32,563 nucleotides of DNA from Gammaproteobacteria bacterium (lineage in GTDB: Bacteria; Pseudomonadota; Gammaproteobacteria; Chromatiales; Chromatiaceae), in contig RFHJ01000010.1 in NCBI GenBank assembly GCA_003696905.1, forward strand, positions 1-32,563. The letters are read 5' to 3'. Below, one piece after another: positions 28,280 to 32,563 of this stretch. The translations under genes and the position numbers were made by a program. Each line of letters begins with the position of its first letter. Position 1 is the stretch's first letter. A model generated the notes under the pieces. The model was not told the DNA's origin, ran no database searches, and saw only the letters and a list, made by a program, of their open reading frames with translations.

Positions 28280-28755
28280 TCGAACTCCTCCATGTGCAGC
28301 ACTCCAGGGGGGCAGACCGAGATGCAGGCACCGCAACCGTTGCATCGGTCGATATCCATTTGCAGTGCGGCACGTCCGCCTACCTGCAGACGAAAACAAA
28401 GGGCACGCGGTTCGCACACGTCCTCGCAGCTACGGCAGCTGACCCCCTGTTCGGCCAGGCAGGTGCCGGCCAGGGCCACGCGCAGCGACCAGGGCGACCC
28501 TTCGGTAGCGGAAAAGGCCCCGTGCTCACAGACAGCAGCACAGGCGCCACAGAAGGTGCATTCGCCGCGCCGGAAATCGACGCGGGGGAAACCGCCATCC
28601 CCGCGCATCAGGATGTCGGTTTCGCAGGCAGCAATACAGGCATCGCAACGCTCACAGCGATCGGTGAAATCGTTCAGCGCCCACGGGGGAAACGGCAGTC
28701 CGGCATCGCGTCCGCCCCGCAACAGCGCTCGCCTGCTGAAATCGACCTGGCCCAT
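28276..28755 (-). CDS. napF: Ferredoxin-type protein NapF
   Basis: MGQVDFSRRALLRG, CERCDACIAACETDIL, CTFCGACAAVCEHGAF, CNGCGACISVCPPG; SD GGAG 5 nt upstream of ATG. Confidence 0.93.
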   Translation of the reverse strand: MGQVDFSRRALLRGGRDAGLPFPPWALNDFTDRCERCDACIAACETDILMRGDGGFPRVDFRRGECTFCGACAAVCEHGAFSATEGSPWSLRVALAGTCLAEQGVSCRSCEDVCEPRALCFRLQVGGRAALQMDIDRCNGCGACISVCPPGVLHMEEFE

Positions 28756-28814
28756 TGATTCTCCGCGTTGCCGAAGACATGGGCTTACGCTAGTTTCCGA
28801 CAGGCCCCAACGAC

Positions 28815-28828
28815 TTGACCAACATCAA
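28815..28828. promoter_or_regulatory. FNR/ANR-like binding site TTGACCAACATCAA upstream of napF
   Basis: 9/10 match to TTGAT-N4-ATCAA; flanks extend the symmetry (CTTGA...TCAAG). If centred at -41.5 for napF, the TSS falls near 28780 and the -10 hexamer reads TAGCGT on the - strand. Confidence 0.7.
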
Positions 28829-28854
28829 GCGCGCGACAAGAACCAAGTAAATTA

Positions 28855-28868
28855 CTGATCCAGGTCAA
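28855..28868. promoter_or_regulatory. Second, weaker FNR/ANR-like site CTGATCCAGGTCAA
   Basis: 8/10 match to TTGAT-N4-ATCAA; centre is 40 bp from the first site. Confidence 0.35.
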
Positions 28869-28898
28869 AAGACATGGTGAAGGTATTGGTCGACACCA

Positions 28899-31521
<2,623 letters not shown>

Positions 31522-31525
31522 GGCC

Positions 31526-32038
31526 ATGAAAGGAACGTCCATGAGCAAAACCCTCCGCCCCCTGAGCCTGCTCCTGCTCCTGGCCCTGCTGGCCGGGTGC
31601 GGATTCCATCCCCGCGGCCAGACGACCCGCCTGGACCGGCTGCCCCAGCCGCTGGCATTGACCGGCATCCAGCCCTACTCGGACCTGGGCCTGGCGCTGC
31701 GCGAGGAGCTGCGGGCAGCGGGCGTCGCCCTCACCGACGATGCGCAACAGGCCGCCGCCGTGCTGCAGATCAGCGACGCCCGCAGCGATTCGCGGGTGCT
31801 CAGCCTCGACAGCCGCAATCGCGCGGCCGAGTACGAACTGGCCGAGTCGCTGCGCTTTTCGCTCCGCAGGCCCGGTCAGGGAGCGATGGTAGAACCTCAG
31901 CTGGTGCGGGTGATCCGCACCCTCTACAAGCCCGCCGACCAGGTGCTCGGCCGCTCCCGCGAGGAAGAGGCGCTGCGTGAATCCATGCGCCGCGAGCTGG
32001 CGCAAAAAATCATCCGACGCCTCGCCGCCCAGTACTGA
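31526..32038 (+). CDS. lptE: LPS-assembly lipoprotein LptE (start may be ATG 31541)
   Basis: Lipobox LLALLAGCGFHPRG; located between leuS and holA as in many gammaproteobacteria. Confidence 0.92.
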   Translation: MKGTSMSKTLRPLSLLLLLALLAGCGFHPRGQTTRLDRLPQPLALTGIQPYSDLGLALREELRAAGVALTDDAQQAAAVLQISDARSDSRVLSLDSRNRAAEYELAESLRFSLRRPGQGAMVEPQLVRVIRTLYKPADQVLGRSREEEALRESMRRELAQKIIRRLAAQY

Positions 32039-32563
32039 TGCGCCTGCGCGTCGAGCAGCTCGAAGCCCATCTCAAGAAGTCGCTGCTCCCTGCCTACCTG
32101 GTGACCGGCGACGAGCCCCTGCAACTCGGCGAGGCCTGCGACGCCATCCGCAGCGCGGCCCGCACCGCCGGCCACGACAACCGCGAGGTGATGGAGGCCG
32201 GCGCCGGATTCGACTGGAACCGCCTCGGTGCCGAGGCAGCCAGCTTTTCGCTGTTCGCCGAGAAGAAGATCATCGACCTGCGCATCCCCAACGGCAAGCC
32301 GGGGCGCGAGGGCGGCAAGGCCCTGGTCGGCTATTGCGAAAACCCGCCGTCGGACACCCTGCTGCTGCTCACCCTGCCCAAGCTGGAGCGTGCGCAACAG
32401 TCGGCCAAATGGCTCAAGGCGATTGACAGCCTCGGGGCCGTGATCCAGGTGTGGCCGGTCGAGGCCCGACAGCTCCCGCAATGGCTGGAACGACGCATGC
32501 ATCAGGCCGGCCTGCAGCCGACCCGCGAGGCGGTCCAACTGTTGGCCGAACGGGTCGAGGGCA
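32038..32563 (+). CDS. holA: DNA polymerase III delta subunit, 3'-truncated by window edge
   Basis: Reading from ATG 32038: MRLRVEQLEAHLKKSLLPAYLVTGDEPLQLGEACDAIR...; conserved position after lptE; overlaps the lptE stop. Confidence 0.9.
   Translation, partial: MRLRVEQLEAHLKKSLLPAYLVTGDEPLQLGEACDAIRSAARTAGHDNREVMEAGAGFDWNRLGAEAASFSLFAEKKIIDLRIPNGKPGREGGKALVGYCENPPSDTLLLLTLPKLERAQQSAKWLKAIDSLGAVIQVWPVEARQLPQWLERRMHQAGLQPTREAVQLLAERVEG

Overview
This 32.6 kb window looks like a gammaproteobacterial chromosome segment with three gene blocks and almost no non-coding space. (1) A + strand central-carbon/glycogen operon, about 2-13566: zwf (5'-truncated by the window edge), pgl, glk, glgC, a GH57 glycosidase, malQ, glgB, glgA, glgP, mostly joined by ATGA or short overlaps. 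(2) A + strand rpoN/PTS-type regulatory block, 13706-21832: rpoN, hpf, ptsN, hprK, rapZ, EIIA(Man)-like, HPr, EI, mgtE. There is no sugar permease subunit (EIIB/EIIC/EIID) in view. (3) A - strand periplasmic nitrate reductase operon, napFDAGHBC (28755 down to 22569), followed by a YbeL/DUF1451-type zinc-ribbon gene. This is divergent from + strand leuS-lptE-holA (holA truncated at the right edge). No tRNA, rRNA, CRISPR, transposase or phage genes were recognised. I see no clearly new multi-gene system. The items most worth checking are: the glycogen operon lying beside a permease-less PTS/HPr kinase cascade; a possible leaderless rapZ transcript; an FNR/ANR-like site (plus a weaker second one) at the nap/leuS divergent region; the nap operon lying between ybeL-like and leuS; a divergent Zwf and a variant HprK P-loop; and a REP-like palindrome in the only convergent intergenic gap. 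All assignments come from reading motifs in the translations; no database search was run.
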